A stretch of 64,000 nt of DNA from Perca fluviatilis (Eukaryota; Chordata; Actinopteri; Perciformes; Percidae), in assembly GCF_010015445.1 (NCBI RefSeq), contig NC_053134.1, forward strand, positions 5,240,636 to 5,304,635, written 5' to 3'. Of the stretch, positions 1-13,936 are shown one piece after another. Numbering within the stretch: the stretch's first letter is position 1; the number at the start of each line of letters is the position of its first letter. A program made the position numbers and the translations under genes. The notes beneath the pieces were generated by a model. The model worked only from the letters and a program-made list of their open reading frames with translations. It was not told the DNA's origin and searched no databases.

Positions 1-425
1 AAATATAAATAAAAATGTAGTTCAAATTCAGCTTTCCACCAACAGGAGCACTGATAGTCCTGAGTGACGACCCTGTGCTGATGAATATTTAACATCTCAT
101 ACCGTCATAATGTTAATAAAAGCATTATGAAAGTCGTTTCCCCAAAATTTCAAGAAGTCGGACTGTAAGTGCATTGCATTACAAGATCCGCGGGAAAAAG
201 TATGAATGTTGCATAATGGATCATAATGGCTGCTGCCTCCCACAGAATTTTAAATGAACCAATTTAATGATTTATCTAGCATAGCCCTGTATTCTTACAA
301 TAGCGACAATATTTTCATGACTCCATTGTGGTTTTTAATGATTAATGGAAACAAATGAAACAAATGTACTCATGCACCACAAACATGAGGCATGAGGTGG
401 GAAAGTGGTGTCTCTTCCCAGAACA

Positions 426-640
426 TCAAGGATCAAACTTTATTCTTAATCGTCACATACACACAGTGCAATGTAGTGAAATTCTACTCCTGCATGTAAC
501 CCATTCTAAGTATTAGGAGCACATATATACATACAGCATCGGGGGAGCAACATGGGGTTCAGCGTCTTGTTCAGGGACACTTTGACATGTGGCCGGAGGA
601 GCCTGGGATTGATTGCCACGCCACCCCCAATCAGTAAAAC
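426..640 (-). repeat. LINE 3'-end-like repeat
   Basis: Begins ACTTTATT followed by a TCACATACACACAGTGCAAT motif, common at 3' ends of teleost LINE copies in reverse orientation. Family inferred from memory. Confidence 0.4.
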
Positions 641-895
641 AGTGTTTGACTGCGCTCCAGCAGCTCGGCATGCTCAGACAGATTGCAGAAATACACAATC
701 AGAAAGAGGGTTTGGGTGACACATTGCCATTCATTGAGCAAAAGTCCCCTGCCAACTTATCTCATGACACAATTGGAAAGGCCTTGAATGGGGAAAGTGG
801 GCCAATTTTTAGAAGCAACAGCCTGAAACGGGATGTTAGCATCCGCCAGTGTAGCAACACCCAGAGCAGGAAATTCCACTCTAAGGCGGTTTTGT

Positions 896-897
<2 letters not shown>

Positions 898-939
<42 letters not shown>
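898..939. repeat. (GT)n microsatellite
   Basis: About 20 uninterrupted GT units. Confidence 0.95.
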
Positions 940-942
<3 letters not shown>

Positions 943-1849
943 TATTTTGTAGAATATCATACGAGTTGTTGTGCATACATTCATCTGATATCATACAAAC
1001 TCATTCATCAGAATGTGTTTAAAATACATGTAGTGGAGATTGCTAGAGCCCTACTAAAATGAAAATATATAGAAGCCTTTTGTGTTTAAAGGGATACTGT
1101 GTCTTCACTGTAAATTCAGGGGCTACATCCTCCAAAAGGATGTAGCCTACATATGCATAATGATGCACCTTACTAGAGTGGCTCTACAATCTTGTTGTAC
1201 TTAAATGCAATGACAATGAAGGCATTCAATTTAAATTCACTTGACAATTCAGCAGAAAGGACGTCTCATCCCCCTAAAAACACATTTCCGTGTTTCCCCT
1301 CCCTATGGTTTCCCTCTCCTCACAGGATTTCCTCACGTTTTAGTCCGTCCCACGGATAAAGCATGGGAGAGACACAAGGCAGGAGGGCAAGTGGAGGGGC
1401 CAGGGATGCAATTTAAGAACCTGGGATGCAGCCATTGTCAAGCCTTCAGATACCCAAACTTAACATTCAAGTGCTCCTCATTAACTTGTTGTAAATAGAA
1501 AGTTTATTAATATACAGTTTCCCTGAAATGGCTAAGCAAAAGTTGTTTGTGAACCCTTACTTGTTACTAAAAGGTTTGTGTCACTTCACAACAGCAGTCA
1601 TGTTCTATTATTGTGTGTGAAATATTATTTGATTCATTCATTCGGCCTCTGAGAAACAGACATAGTCTAGAAACTCAGACGTGGGTGGGTAATTTATAAT
1701 TCACACAAGGTCCCTAGATAATACTTATCCCTTGCGAATAGGGCTTAAGAGGCTTAGTGTCCACTGTCCAGCAAAATTCTGACTTGCTGCGGGGTGAGTT
1801 ATAGAAATCATTACCGCCATCTTGTGGCTGCTGGAGGAAACTACTTACT

Positions 1850-2430
1850 TTTTTTATTTTATTTTTTTTTACCTTTATTTAACCAGGTAGGCCATTGAGA
1901 ACGGCAACGGCGACCTGGCCAAGAAAAGCATAAGCGTGCAGGACAACCTACAGTTTCACATTCAATACAGTACAGGAATATAGAATACAATAGACTACAC
2001 AAAGTGCAGATTAAGTAGGCATTACAAAGCCGGTGCAAAGTGAGGTGTAAATAAGACTAAGGATATGCGAAAGTCATATGGTAATAACACAATATACATG
2101 AATAGACAGTCTATAACACTGCTGAGATATAGTGAAGAGCCAGACAAAACAAAAACAGTTAGTGCAAATTATGATCTAGTTAGTGGTGTTGAATCAGTTA
2201 TAACGCAATATATATGAATAGGCATAGTCTATGTAAATGCTGATCTGTAGTGAAGAGTCGATATACAGTTAGTGCAAATTGTGGTCTGGTTAGTGATATA
2301 GGTCAGCAATAATACAGTTAACCGGAATAGACCGTCTATGTAGATGTTGAATGTAGTGAAAAGTCAATATACAGTTAGTGCAAATAGTGCTCTAGGTAGT
2401 GACGTAGATCAGAAATAACATGATATGCGG
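1850..2430 (-). repeat. LINE-end-like repeat with degenerate internal tandem units
   Basis: TTTATTTAACCAGGTAGGCC opens a typical teleost LINE-tail repeat. Within it a unit beginning GTCTAT and containing CAGTTAGTGCAAAT recurs near 2109, 2227 and 2334 (spacing about 107-118 bp). Confidence 0.5.
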
Positions 2431-2554
2431 CTTTTAAACAACTAAAGACTACACAAACGTACATGTCACTGATAAAATAAACTTTATTTATAAAACTTTT
2501 AAAAAAAGGAAGTTGAGAGCCAAACATTTCATCCAAACCAGCTGCCATTCCCTC

Positions 2555-2560
2555 TTTATT
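2555..2560 (-). promoter_or_regulatory. Candidate polyadenylation signal of the tetraspanin gene
   Basis: AATAAA on the minus strand about 226 bp after the stop codon; another copy lies at 2483-2488. No transcript evidence, and the area overlaps a repeat. Confidence 0.3.
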
Positions 2561-2785
2561 TAGATTTAAAGTTTTTTTTTTCACCCAGCCAAATATAATA
2601 ACATAAACAGAGATAGGAACGGTTTCATCTCTTCTTAAAACTGTCATTCTGTCAACTATAAATTATGTATAAAGAAAATTCAGATCCCGAAAGAGTGCAT
2701 GATGCAATTTCGTTGAACTCTTGCGATCATCACCAGCAGTTTGAAGTGAGGCCTCGGTCGTGGGTGAGGGGTCAGAGGTCAGAGG

Positions 2786-2908
2786 TCAGGTGAGGGAGGG
2801 TTTGGGTTTATATTTCACTCTGTTGAAGTCATCGACTGTAGTTTCCACCGGAGGCGTCTTCCAATATTCCTCCAGACCCAACGTCAGACACAGAGCAATG
2901 GCCGCCAT
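2786..2908 (-). CDS. Tetraspanin exon 9 (residues 233-272 and stop)
   Basis: Acceptor ATGTTGCAG, 40 codons beginning MAAIALCLTLGL (end of TM4), then an acidic-polar cytosolic tail with EEYWKTPPVETT, ending KPKPSLT and TGA. The tail is longer than the usual tetraspanin tail of about 10 residues. Confidence 0.87.
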   Translation of the reverse strand: MAAIALCLTLGLEEYWKTPPVETTVDDFNRVKYKPKPSLT

Positions 2909-5900
2909 CTGCAACATATGTCCATCAATGCTCCAACACATTCTTAGAAGTACATCATCTTTGGGGTTTTAAAAATATCATACAACATAAAGATACAGAT
3001 GATGTAGGACAGAGGACGGCCAATTACTTGATGTCCTACGGTCCTGTGATAAGGTCCTGGATACATGATAACCTATGTCAGATTGCAAGGACCCTGGTTC
3101 CATTCAGCCCAAGATTTTTTGTTCTAGGAGATGGGTCAAGCCTAAGAGGGATGGATAAGCACATAAGAAGCTGGGTCCAGACTAGTTTAATGATAGCCAG
3201 ACAGATTCTTTTAAGATGATGGAGGAATGAAGGGGTGCCATCAATCCAGGAGTGGGCTTGTGAGATGGCTAGGGTGGCGGCGTTTGAAAAGATGTCATAT
3301 ATACGGTTTGCCAGATTGGATGTCTACACTAGAAAATGGGGAAAGTCTCTGAACTTTCTGGAGGACTCCCAGGAACCTTTGTGCTGGGATGAGACGTGTA
3401 TGATGGGCTTATGGTGTTGTCATTTATACATATGTTTATTTGATTTATTGTCTATTTTGTTAATGGTCTTGAATATTGTAGTTACTGTGTCATCTTATCT
3501 TGATTTTGGTCTGGGTGGGGGGGGTGATGACAAGCATTAATTCATCTTGGAATATGTTTTATATTAAATAATCAAACATCCATCCAACTCCAAGGTGGAC
3601 CCCTTCCAGAAAACCCTATCCTTTTTTTTTTTTTATTGTTATTTAATATTTCTTTATACAAGTAATCTCACTGAGCCACAGGGTCTCCTTCTCAAGAGAG
3701 ACCTGTTTGAGAGAATGAGATGGAATATGCTGAAACTTGGGCATTTGTTGAAGCATTCTTACAGTCATAAAAGAAAAAAATGGAAAATTGAAAAGGCAAA
3801 TATGATGTACTATGAGGGTGCACGGGTAATAGGGGTATGGTTTTGCATCGTAAATTTGTGTGTGTGTTTTGTTTGGTCTGATATTCTGTACGTAATGCAT
3901 GTATGTATTAAATTTACGTTGAAAAAAAGAGAGACCAGTTTCGAAAAATACCACAACAATCAGATACAGACAGATTTAACAATTGTACATACAATATTTA
4001 AATTAAAAAAGACTTAAAACTCTAAAAAAAAAAAAACTAAAAAGAACACAAGAACAAGTTGTCAAAGAGGCTTGTTCCAGTGCCCTTAAAATGAGTTTAA
4101 AATCCCCCAGCGGCATCAAGCTGGACCGCTTTAGATCCTGCTGCAGTGTGTTCCAGGTTGAGTGGGCAGAACAAGTCTCGAGATGTACTTTAGGGAAATT
4201 ATTTTGGAAATTTGTTTGATGCAGATTGTCATGATTTTCCATTTTCTTCTTTTGGCTGCTTTGCAGCTCTGTTATAGCCAAGATAATCAGTTGCTGTTAG
4301 TCCACTTTTGTCAAACTCAAGGCCCACGGGCCAAATCCGGCCCCTCCCATATTTCGATCCGGCTCGCAATTTAGGTTTGAGACTCAGAAATTCCCACCCA
4401 TATTCAGGCCTGTGAAACAGGTTGTTGTTAGTCAGGTAGCCTACTTTTAAAAATCTAACGAGAATGCATTGTTTTTGCTCAATTCTATGACTTTTTTAGG
4501 GCTTTATGTGGGCCGAATGTGAAAGTATGTAAAACATGCAATAAAACAGTCAAAGATATTTGACTCTTTCGTTTATACAAAGCATGTCAATAAACTATAC
4601 ATGTCTGGCCCCTGATGGGATTATTATTTTCTAGTGTGACCCTTAGTGAGATTGAGTTTGACACCCCCGCTGTAGTCCGTTGTTTACATTATCTTTGTCC
4701 ATTATAGGGAAGTTTCAAAGTAGCAACATAAAAGAGAAAAATAAAATTGTTCAACTGAAAAGGAAAACGTTGTGCAATATTGTACCGTAATGGTGGCGAA
4801 GGCTGAAATGATTCCTATCCTGAGTTTGATGGGGAAGCTCAGGTAGCTCTTCAGGATGGGACCACAGGGCTGCAGGTCAAAGGTCAACATCAATAAAAAC
4901 ATATATATCCTACCTCACAGGGGGGCTCAATGTTAAGATAAGTTAAAGAGAAGCATCCATTCTGGATTAGTCTATTTCAATTGAAAGTTGGGTTTGAATA
5001 TTAAGTAAGTAAACTTATTTCTAGAGCACATTTAAACACAGCTTAAGCTAACAAAAGACACCAAGGTGCTGTATAAAACATTGAAATGTAAAAATAAAGT
5101 AGAAACAAAACACGCATACAGAAAAGAATACCAACAATAACAACAAGCAGCAATTTAGAAATACAGAATTATAGACCTAACAGAATGAGCGATTAGTGTG
5201 CTGAAAAGTACACGGATATCTAAAGGCACCTGGTTCCACAGTCTTGGAGCAGCAACTTCAAAGGCTCTGTCACCTTTTAGTTTGAGTCAGGGGACATAGA
5301 GGACAGATTTGTCCTCCGATCTAGAAGACCTCAGGGCTGAGTGGTTTTGAATAAGATCTGAGATATAAGATGGTGCCTGACCATTAAGGCAATCAACAGG
5401 GTCTTCAACTGGATTCCAAAGTGCAAATCAACATCAGTTTGTCCAGATACACACCATGACAAATGTAAAAGGTAGGTTTAAGGACAAAATGTGCAGAGCT
5501 GCAAAGATTAATTGATTGGTCGATAAGTTGTTGTGGTGGAAATCTGAACAGAGAAAACTTTAATAAAAGGTTTGAGACAAATTTGTACCTGATCTGGTTT
5601 TATTTCATGCACGCATTTATGGAATCAAGTCCTGCAGAGAACAGATGTTGACCCACAAACTGAATGCAGGCACAGACTTATATATCGTTTACAATGAATG
5701 GGATGAATAGGACTTATCATCAAGGATGGTCTGGTTATTTAACCTAGTTTACCACTAAGTCAAAGGGAATCCTTTACAACCTAAGATAATCATGCACCAC
5801 AAACGAAGAAGCACTAATGTACACTTGACGCTTTCCAAGATCATTTATCAAGCAATTATAAACACTGGCCAAACCCAAATTCCATTATCAGTACTTTGCA

Positions 5901-7307
5901 TCCAAGTTGTTGAAAGGAAAGCCAATCCCATTGCAAAAGATCCCACTCAGCCACTGCATAACTCCCCTTTAGTTACTGCCATCAGGCCGCCGCTATAAAG
6001 ACCCTCTAGCCAAGAAAAATACTTACAAACTCTCCTTCATTCCCACTGTCATAAACATCCTAAATATAAAGTAATGGCCCGCACACTAACACTATGCCAC
6101 TTTGCACACATATATTGCATTGTGTATCCTGTGTAAATTAGTCATTTTAGTCCATTTTTTTACATATTGTTTGTTTACTGTCCGATGTTGAGCCACGTCT
6201 AAGACAACACATTTTCACTCCGGGTCAAAAAGCAACGCTTGGTCACGTGCATTTGCCGTTTGTTATTGACACAAAAAGTCTCCTTTAGGGTCATATTTAG
6301 ACTCACTTGGTCGGGACTCTTGGCATCACTTTTTGACGTTCTGGGTCAGGACGTACGTTTAACTGACATGCGGCACAAGAATGAGACAACAAACCCTGGT
6401 CTCCTGGGTAAAAGTCCTATTTTGTTTGATCTATCCACCTCCTTACGCGGATTTTAGGTCTTTCATACTACTCGCTACGGTTGTAACTCTAAATACTACA
6501 TCACCTCACAGAGCCGCAGCCGAGCTGCTGCTATGCCCGGGGTGTTCCATACAGATGCTAAAGGCAGATTTCTGTTGGCGCTGAGAGCCACTGACCAAGC
6601 GTCAGTATTTTACGAGTTGGGAGTGAGAACGAGTTGTCTAAGACGATTTTCTGTCACAACAGACAATAAAGTTTTTATGAATCTGAATATTTCTTCATGC
6701 CTAAGGCACTTGAGGACCCTGCTGGGGCCCGGCCAGGGGTCAGGAAGATATGTCGCTGTGGAATGTCAGACAGAGGCCTGAACAAGGCTGAACTAAGTTA
6801 TCCCCCATCGTCCATTCATCACAGTAGATTACTGTCCTTCCATCACAAGACATTGTAGGGTTTCCCCCGTATGAACACATCATTTGAGGCATACTTTGGT
6901 GACATATTCACTCCATAAATCCATCTAAAGTTCAGAAGTTTCCACTAGATGATAATTTAGGTGGTTTCCATCACAGTTGTCAACTATTGAACTAACCGCC
7001 AACTTTTTTGATAATCGATTAATCAATTTGAGTAATTTTTCATGCTAACTTCTCTGATTACAACTTCTTAAGTGTGATTATACTCTACTTTCTTCACTCC
7101 TCTGTGATAACAAACCAAATGTCTTTGAGTTGTGGACGAAACATGACGTCATCTTGGAGTTTGGAAAACACTGATCAACATTTCTCACCATTTTCTGACA
7201 TTTTCTAGACCAAACAACTAATCAATTAATCCAGAAAATGATCGACAGATGAATCGACAATGGAAAGAATCGTTAGTTGCAGACCCTACAATGGTTGATT
7301 TTTTTGT

Positions 7308-7341
<34 letters not shown>

Positions 7342-10300
7342 AGGAGGAAGAAGCATGAGGACTGCTGTTGAAATGGGGAAATTAAGCACCCAACACAGGA
7401 AGGGAAAGAAGGGAAGTCAGGATGGAGTGTCAAAGGGAAGAAAGATGGAAGATGGAAAAATAACAGAAAGAAGAAGACAGAAATGGGGAAAGAAAAAAAA
7501 GGAATAGCAGAAGTAGTAAAAGAGAGAAAGAAAGAATGAAGAAAGCATGAGAGCAGATGGTTCAGTTACCTCGGAGTGAACCCATAGTTTCTCTGTGAGC
7601 TGTTGGTTCGGAGGGTAAAAGTCGGGGCCCACCATCACGCAGCGCCCCTCTGAGCTGGAGTTAGCCGACTGAGAGCTGTGAGACAAAGACAAGAAAAAGA
7701 ATAAAAGCTTTAGCCACGTTCAGACCAACAACAAAAAAAACGAACTGCCGATTTGTCGCAGGGTGGTGTGACTGTGGGACTGTCACTTAACAAACGGCCC
7801 ATTTGTGTGACGTCTTGTGTTATTTAACCCCCCCCCATGTAGTAAACTTTCACACCGTTAGATCGTTTATGGATTTCGAGGTTTCCCACCGCACTTGAAG
7901 GCAGCTAAATTTTACAGGAGAAAGAGAAATAAAAGAGATGAGCGAGACATAGCAGTGCTTTCTTGTTGCAGGAAACATTCAGCGATTACGCAAACTCCCG
8001 GGCAGTTCAGTGCTTGTGTTTCGTTTTTTTTTTCTTTCTTGTGGCAGCGATAGATGCAGTGATGTTTCCTGTACGGCATTGTCACACTGCCTCAAACCAT
8101 AGCTCAAAACACACAAACTAGTCTGATCTCTGGTTACATGATTGGCCACTGCAGCCGGACCTGAGGTTGCGTTTCTCCAAAAGTTGAGTTGGTCTCAACT
8201 TTTCGACGCAGGCCCGCTGCATTTTTTTGAGCGTCCCCCTGCGGTAGTCTCGCTTTGCCAGACCCTCCTCCAAAGCGCGCTTAAGCAGAGTTTGGCTACT
8301 TCGCATAGCATTCGGGGATGGGAGGAAAATGTGCTCTGGTTAAATGGCATTTCTTTAAACCAATCAGAATCGTCAGGGGCGGTGCAAAACTCCACTCAGA
8401 ACTACTGCGAGAGAAAACTCAGATTGGACAGATAGTCTATCTAGCTGTCTCAATTTGCCATACAGAGATCTGAGTGTGAGGGAGTTAAAAAAAACCCCAA
8501 AAAAAAAAAAAAAAAAAAAAATTCCAACAAAAAAACAAATAAAAAAAAACAAAGAAAGCAGAAGGAAGCAGAAAATACATGCATCTGGCAGAATTTCCTG
8601 CAGCACCAGAAGAATGGATCAAGATATAATTAGCAACCAAAGCCTCACAGCTAAACCAACTACCCCATCAAAATGAATGGAAAGACCCATTGCGTTTTTT
8701 CGGACCGTCTGACAGCTGACGCGGTGTGAATAAGCGGCGTTCTTCACGCTGGTTTTCCACAGGCAGCTGCAAAGCAGCGATTATCCAATTCATTTCCTAT
8801 ATGACAACAGCAGTATGAAACCGCTAACGGACAAAGTGCCGATGTTCATCCTCTCCTCCAAGCTCCCCAACGTTGACTCTAATCAACTTTTCCAGAGCGT
8901 TAAATGAAGCGACTCACGAACGTGCCTCCAATAAATATATTCTCCCTTATATACACAATCTATCCTTTTATAATTGTTTACTAAAGGTCCTATTGATACG
9001 TTCGAGCTGGTATACGGATCTCAGCTCGCTGTAAGAGTTGGAAAGGGAGTTAAAAAAAAAAATTTAAAAAATAATATAAAATAAATATATATAAAAACTC
9101 AACTTTGGAGAAACGCAACCCAGCGTCGCATGGGGATGGGACTCATTTTCAGCCCTGGATTTTCATGCCTTAGACCGGCCCTTTACTTTACTGACTTATA
9201 TAAAAATAATCAAAACACTTATATATAGGTTCAATAGCGCCCTTCTACACTTAACTTTTGTATTTATTACATTTTAAAACCTATACTATTTGACAAGAAT
9301 TTGTTCCTAAATTCAAAAATTAGAAAAAGTTCATATAACAACTACACATTAATCAACTTGATTAACTATTCATAATGTGTGACAAGTTAATTTGGTCATA
9401 AAAATGATTATATTGTAGCTAAACTGATACGACTGTACACACACACTGATACAAACGTACTTTACGCCATCCAACAGCTGATAGCACTATCCCGTAATGC
9501 ACACTACTGGCTCTGCTTCTGACACTAAATCACATTTTATAAATTGTCATAATTCTCAGCACAAATCTCTCCTTTTTACAAAGCTTTCTGATCAAGTCAA
9601 GTCAGTGTCATTATGGTAGTGCAGCTCGGACATCGTTACATCATTATCCCAGGGCATTTTTCATATAGAGCAGGTCAACACCACACTCTTATTAATTCTT
9701 ATAATACTCAGTCAATGATCAACCCTACCTGCCCAAACTGGAGTTCTGGGCTCATATAGCTGCGCTTAGTAACCTTACTGGCTCTTCATTGTCACTGTTA
9801 GCAGCAAACTGGACTAGTAGGCCTACTTGCTGCTGCTGGAGCTACAAGAACAAGTTTGATTCATATACATAGACGCTGGTTTGCAGGCACCTCTCCTAAC
9901 TAACTTAGCTTAGCCGTAGCAACGTCTTCATTTGTCGCGTTTTGCTAAAAATATAAAAAGTTCATCTGGCCGCGTCACTTTCTAGAGCTCTACTTTTAAA
10001 ATTGACGCTTTTTCAGTGCCGTTTTGCGCTTTCTATTACCCGTTTAAAACATCTTCTTTTTGCTCGCGGTGGCATCCTCCAAGAAGCCCCAGTGACTTGT
10101 GTACGAACTTTTTTTTAGCAAGGTGCTGCCGTCGGAGGACTCCGAACATAAATAGGTCATCATTAACCGCACTCTGCGAGTGGGCTGCAAGAAAAAATAA
10201 ATACTGTAAATACAAAAAGTGGGCTGCGAGTGCAGGCAGCATAGGGACAGCATCCATAATATTCAACTATGATTTCAACCCAGTGCCATACCTGAACACC

Positions 10301-13300
10301 GGGAATTCTCCCGGTGCTCCCGATTAGCCAATCCGGGCCTGGGTCACGCTGCAGTGGCCAATCATTTTAATCAGAGGCGGCTGTGGCTAAGTGGTAGAGA
10401 GGTCACCTGCCAATCGGAAGGTTGGTGGTTCGATCCCTGTCCCTACAGTTCCATGCGGAAGTGTCCTTGGGCAAGACACTGAACCCCGAGTTGCCCCTGA
10501 TGCTGCGCCATCGGAGTGTAAGTGTGTGTGAATGTTTTTCTGATGAACAGGTGTTTGTACGGCAGCCTCGGCCACAGTGTATGAATGTGTGTGAATGGTC
10601 AATGGTTCCTGTACTATGTTTAAGCGCTCTGAGTACTAGTCGTTAAGACTAGAAAAGCGCTATATAAAAACAGTCCATCATATATATATTTGTTTTAGTA
10701 GTAGTAGCAGCATTGTAGTAACGTTGGCATTGTAGCAATGACTAGCTATATATGTAATATAACGTTATTCAAAGTGAATGGCAAAGTGTGTGACTGGAGT
10801 AGAAAACTTACCAAACAGTTGAGTTAGGCCAGATAGAAACTGATAGAAAATGAATGTCAACACCAACAACAAATTGTCTGCAAAACACATACACCGTCGG
10901 CATCATTTTGTGGTGACATAATTCCGCTTGAAAGGAGTTCTGTGGAAACCCAGCGTTAAGCAGCATTTTTGGAACACAACCGACACCAAAGACACAAAAA
11001 CATATACAGTACGCTATAGTCCTGTTTGTCCCTCTGGTGCAGGACCCTAAAGCTGTTCGTGTTTGTTCATCTTTGTGCAGCTTTTTGTGTAACTCAAGAA
11101 GAAATCTGAGAATTCTGCAAGGAATCCCGAAAGTCTTCCAGAAACAAGCTACTTGTAGATTGTGTCTAGAGAATCGGAAAATCATTGAGATGTAGGCTAT
11201 AAATTCTTCTAGAAAGTAGAGAAAAAAAAACTGATAACCTGTTTTAGAAAAACACTACTCTGCCATAAACTTGCTGCTTATCTAGAAGTTCAAAAGCTCT
11301 TTGAGTGATTAAAAAACTCTAGAAATCTGAAGATTCTCCAGAAATCCAGTCTTCTAGAAACTTACAAACTTCTAACTACTCAAAAACCTTTCTCAAAGAT
11401 AGATTGCAATTGCAAAATCATTTGAGAAAATGCATGAATTATTCTACAAACTCATAACACTCAAGTTTCAATGTCTTCTAAAAACTCTTTTCAAGAGACG
11501 TACAAGATGCCTTTAAACGTGTCTAGAAAATCATAAAATCATTGCATTAATTCTTCTAAAACCTTGTAAAACTATAAGAAAAATAACTCAAACTTGCAGA
11601 CGCAAAAGCTCTCGAGCGAGAAATCTGTCTAGAAGCTTAGAAACCTTTTTAACTCTGCAGTTGGTTTGTAAATGTCAACAAACTTGCAAACTTATCTAGA
11701 AGTTCGAAAGCTCTTTGAGTTTTTCATGTTTTGCGGTCTCACCTCGGCTGCAGGTTGGAGGCGGGCGGTGTGCAGAAACAGGTGACAGGAAGTTGATTCT
11801 CCCAGTCCTCAAAACTCCTCAACCCACAACAAGAGTCCTGAGAAACACACAAGTCAAGTTATGTCCCGTGCACTTCTGACCGGTCCATTAATAAATTCAG
11901 CAAATAAAAAAAAAATCAATTATCATCTCGGAATAAATAAAACTAAGATTGTAGACATCTGAAACCAGAGTTAAGACTCATCCAAACGAAATAAAATAAT
12001 AACCCCTGGTCTAGTCTATATCGAGGATGATTCATTTAGGGGATTGTTCAGGTGCTGCCAGATGTCTTTAATTTAACTTTCTTTGTGTTGGCATTTTAAA
12101 GGTGCCGTATGTAGGATTGCAAAAAAAAAATTTGAACATTGACAACTTCTCAGTCCCTCCCCGATTTCCGCTAAAGCCCAAAACGGTCTCCTAAGCCCCT
12201 CCCCCCACAAGGGAGAATGAATGCGTGTGCATGAGCAGTGATTAACATGCAGTTAGACACGCCCCCTGGCCCTGATTGGTGCATCTGAACAGGGAGTGGT
12301 GGATTTTTGCAAATCGCACTACAGGCTGTAGGTGGAGCCAGAGGAGCCAGATTTTTTTAAATTACCAGCTTCATGTAGTTCTACTAGAACATAGGGTCAG
12401 TTTCAGCAAATATGACAAAGTTAGATTTATAAGGCTTACCTACTGCACCTTTAAACTCCGGTGGATTTCTGAGGACTATGGTTAACTGCTCCTCAGATCT
12501 CTGGCAGAAATCAGACAGCTAGACTATCTATCTTCAATCTTAGTTTTTCTGTTGCGCGCTTAACAACTTTTAACTTTTAACGTATATTTACACTGTCAAA
12601 ACATGTTCTTCCTTCGCGAAGCTATGTTTCGGCAGGCATTAGACCAAATATAGAGGGTCCCGCCCTTCTACTTCCAGTCCATGGGACCTTAATTCGGAAA
12701 AAATATGAACGATAGTCAATGGAAAGATAATAATTATTTTTTGATCCCGTTTGAATTGAGCCATGGATTACAAATATGATGTTCGTCAATTTAAAACATT
12801 ATTTTTAAACCGAAGAAAGTCTCCGTTTATTGTTAAACTGTTGAAGTATAAGACTGTGAAAATACGAAATTAGAAAGACGGATGACGTCTCTCTGAAGCT
12901 ACGATGTCTCTGTGTATCGTACCGGGGATGTAACGTTACTCTAATGAGCAGAGGATCTTGCTCGTTCTTTTGCCTATCTGCTGAAAACACTTCACTGGAT
13001 AAAACACATCAGGTAAGATAACGTTACATGTGTTGTTTAACAGAGCTAAGCTAGCTAGCTAGCGAGCAAGTTGAGCATCAAGCTAGGTGAGCTAGATTGT
13101 GTTAGACGGGAGATGTAGTCCACTGAGCAGTTTCACACAAAGCTAAGTGGTCATATGACAAACCTACGGCTAACTGAGACTTTCTTTGGTTGAAAAATTA
13201 TCTTTTAAATTGACGAACATCCTATTTGTAATCCATGGCTCAATTCAAACGGGATCAAAAAATAATTTTCCTCTCACCATTCACTACCGTTCATATTTTT

Positions 13301-13858
13301 TTTGAGTTACGGTCCCATGAGGTCCACTGGAAGGGGCGTCACTTCGGCTCTCTATTGCCTCAGTCTCTTTGCATCGCCAAAGACGATTGTGATTGGTTTA
13401 AAGAAATGCCAATAAACCAGAGCGCGTTTTCCTCCTATCCCAGGACTGCTGTGGGGACTAGCCAGACCCTCCTCCGCAGCGCTGTGGAGGAAGGTCTGGC
13501 AAAGCGAGACTAACCACTGTCAAACTGTGATAAACGATTCTGCAACTTTGTGTATCTTTACTGATGTTTAGCTTTTCTACAGTATGTGTGGTGTGAAAGA
13601 GAGAGACACAGAGACAGAAAGAGCATGTGGTTTATCGGGAGTTTATCTGTGTGAAGTGTTTTAGGAAATAGTGAAAATGTAGAGGAACAGTTCTATAAAT
13701 ATTTATAGGCTACGGTCAGAGCCGTCGCAGCGAGGGGGGTGCGAGGCCCTGTGCGAACTTAAAATGTGAGGCCCTGCTCATTGACATACACCGCAATGCA
13801 CGCTCAAGAGTCACTGTTAACCCGTACGGTTACTGTCGTTATTCAGACAGCTATATAT

Positions 13859-13936
<78 letters not shown>

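Larger units (their letters stand above)
1..2785. other. 3' flank of the tetraspanin gene, no gene seen
   Basis: It holds repeat-derived sequence, a (GT)21 run and two LINE-end-like segments. Short open frames here are uninterpretable and lack coding character. Confidence 0.6.
2909..4785. other. Tetraspanin intron 8
   Basis: A 1.9 kb intron filled by an L1-type LINE fragment, an A-rich stretch and a TCAAACTCA-ended repeat. Confidence 0.6.
4870..7569. other. Tetraspanin intron 7
   Basis: A 2.7 kb intron composed mainly of a LINE-end-like repeat, a hAT-like element and a (TAG)n array. Confidence 0.6.
7676..11742. other. Tetraspanin intron 6
   Basis: A 4.1 kb intron with an F1-family repeat (8247-8625), A-rich runs, a tRNA-derived SINE and AT-rich sequence. 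Nothing gene-like seen. Confidence 0.6.
12010..13514 (+). mobile_element. F1-family repeat split by two nested elements
   Basis: F1 blocks run in order (TAGTCTATATCGAGG; CTTTGTGTTGGCATTTT; ACTCCGGTGGATTTCTGAGG; GATTGTGATTGGTTTAAAG; GGTCTGGCAAAGCGAGACTA), broken by a MITE at 12101-12449 and a long-TIR element at about 12645-13350. Confidence 0.65.

Noticed and set aside
10385..10440. Second tRNA-like sequence
   Set aside because: No acceptor-stem pairing, and it continues into a known SINE-type body.
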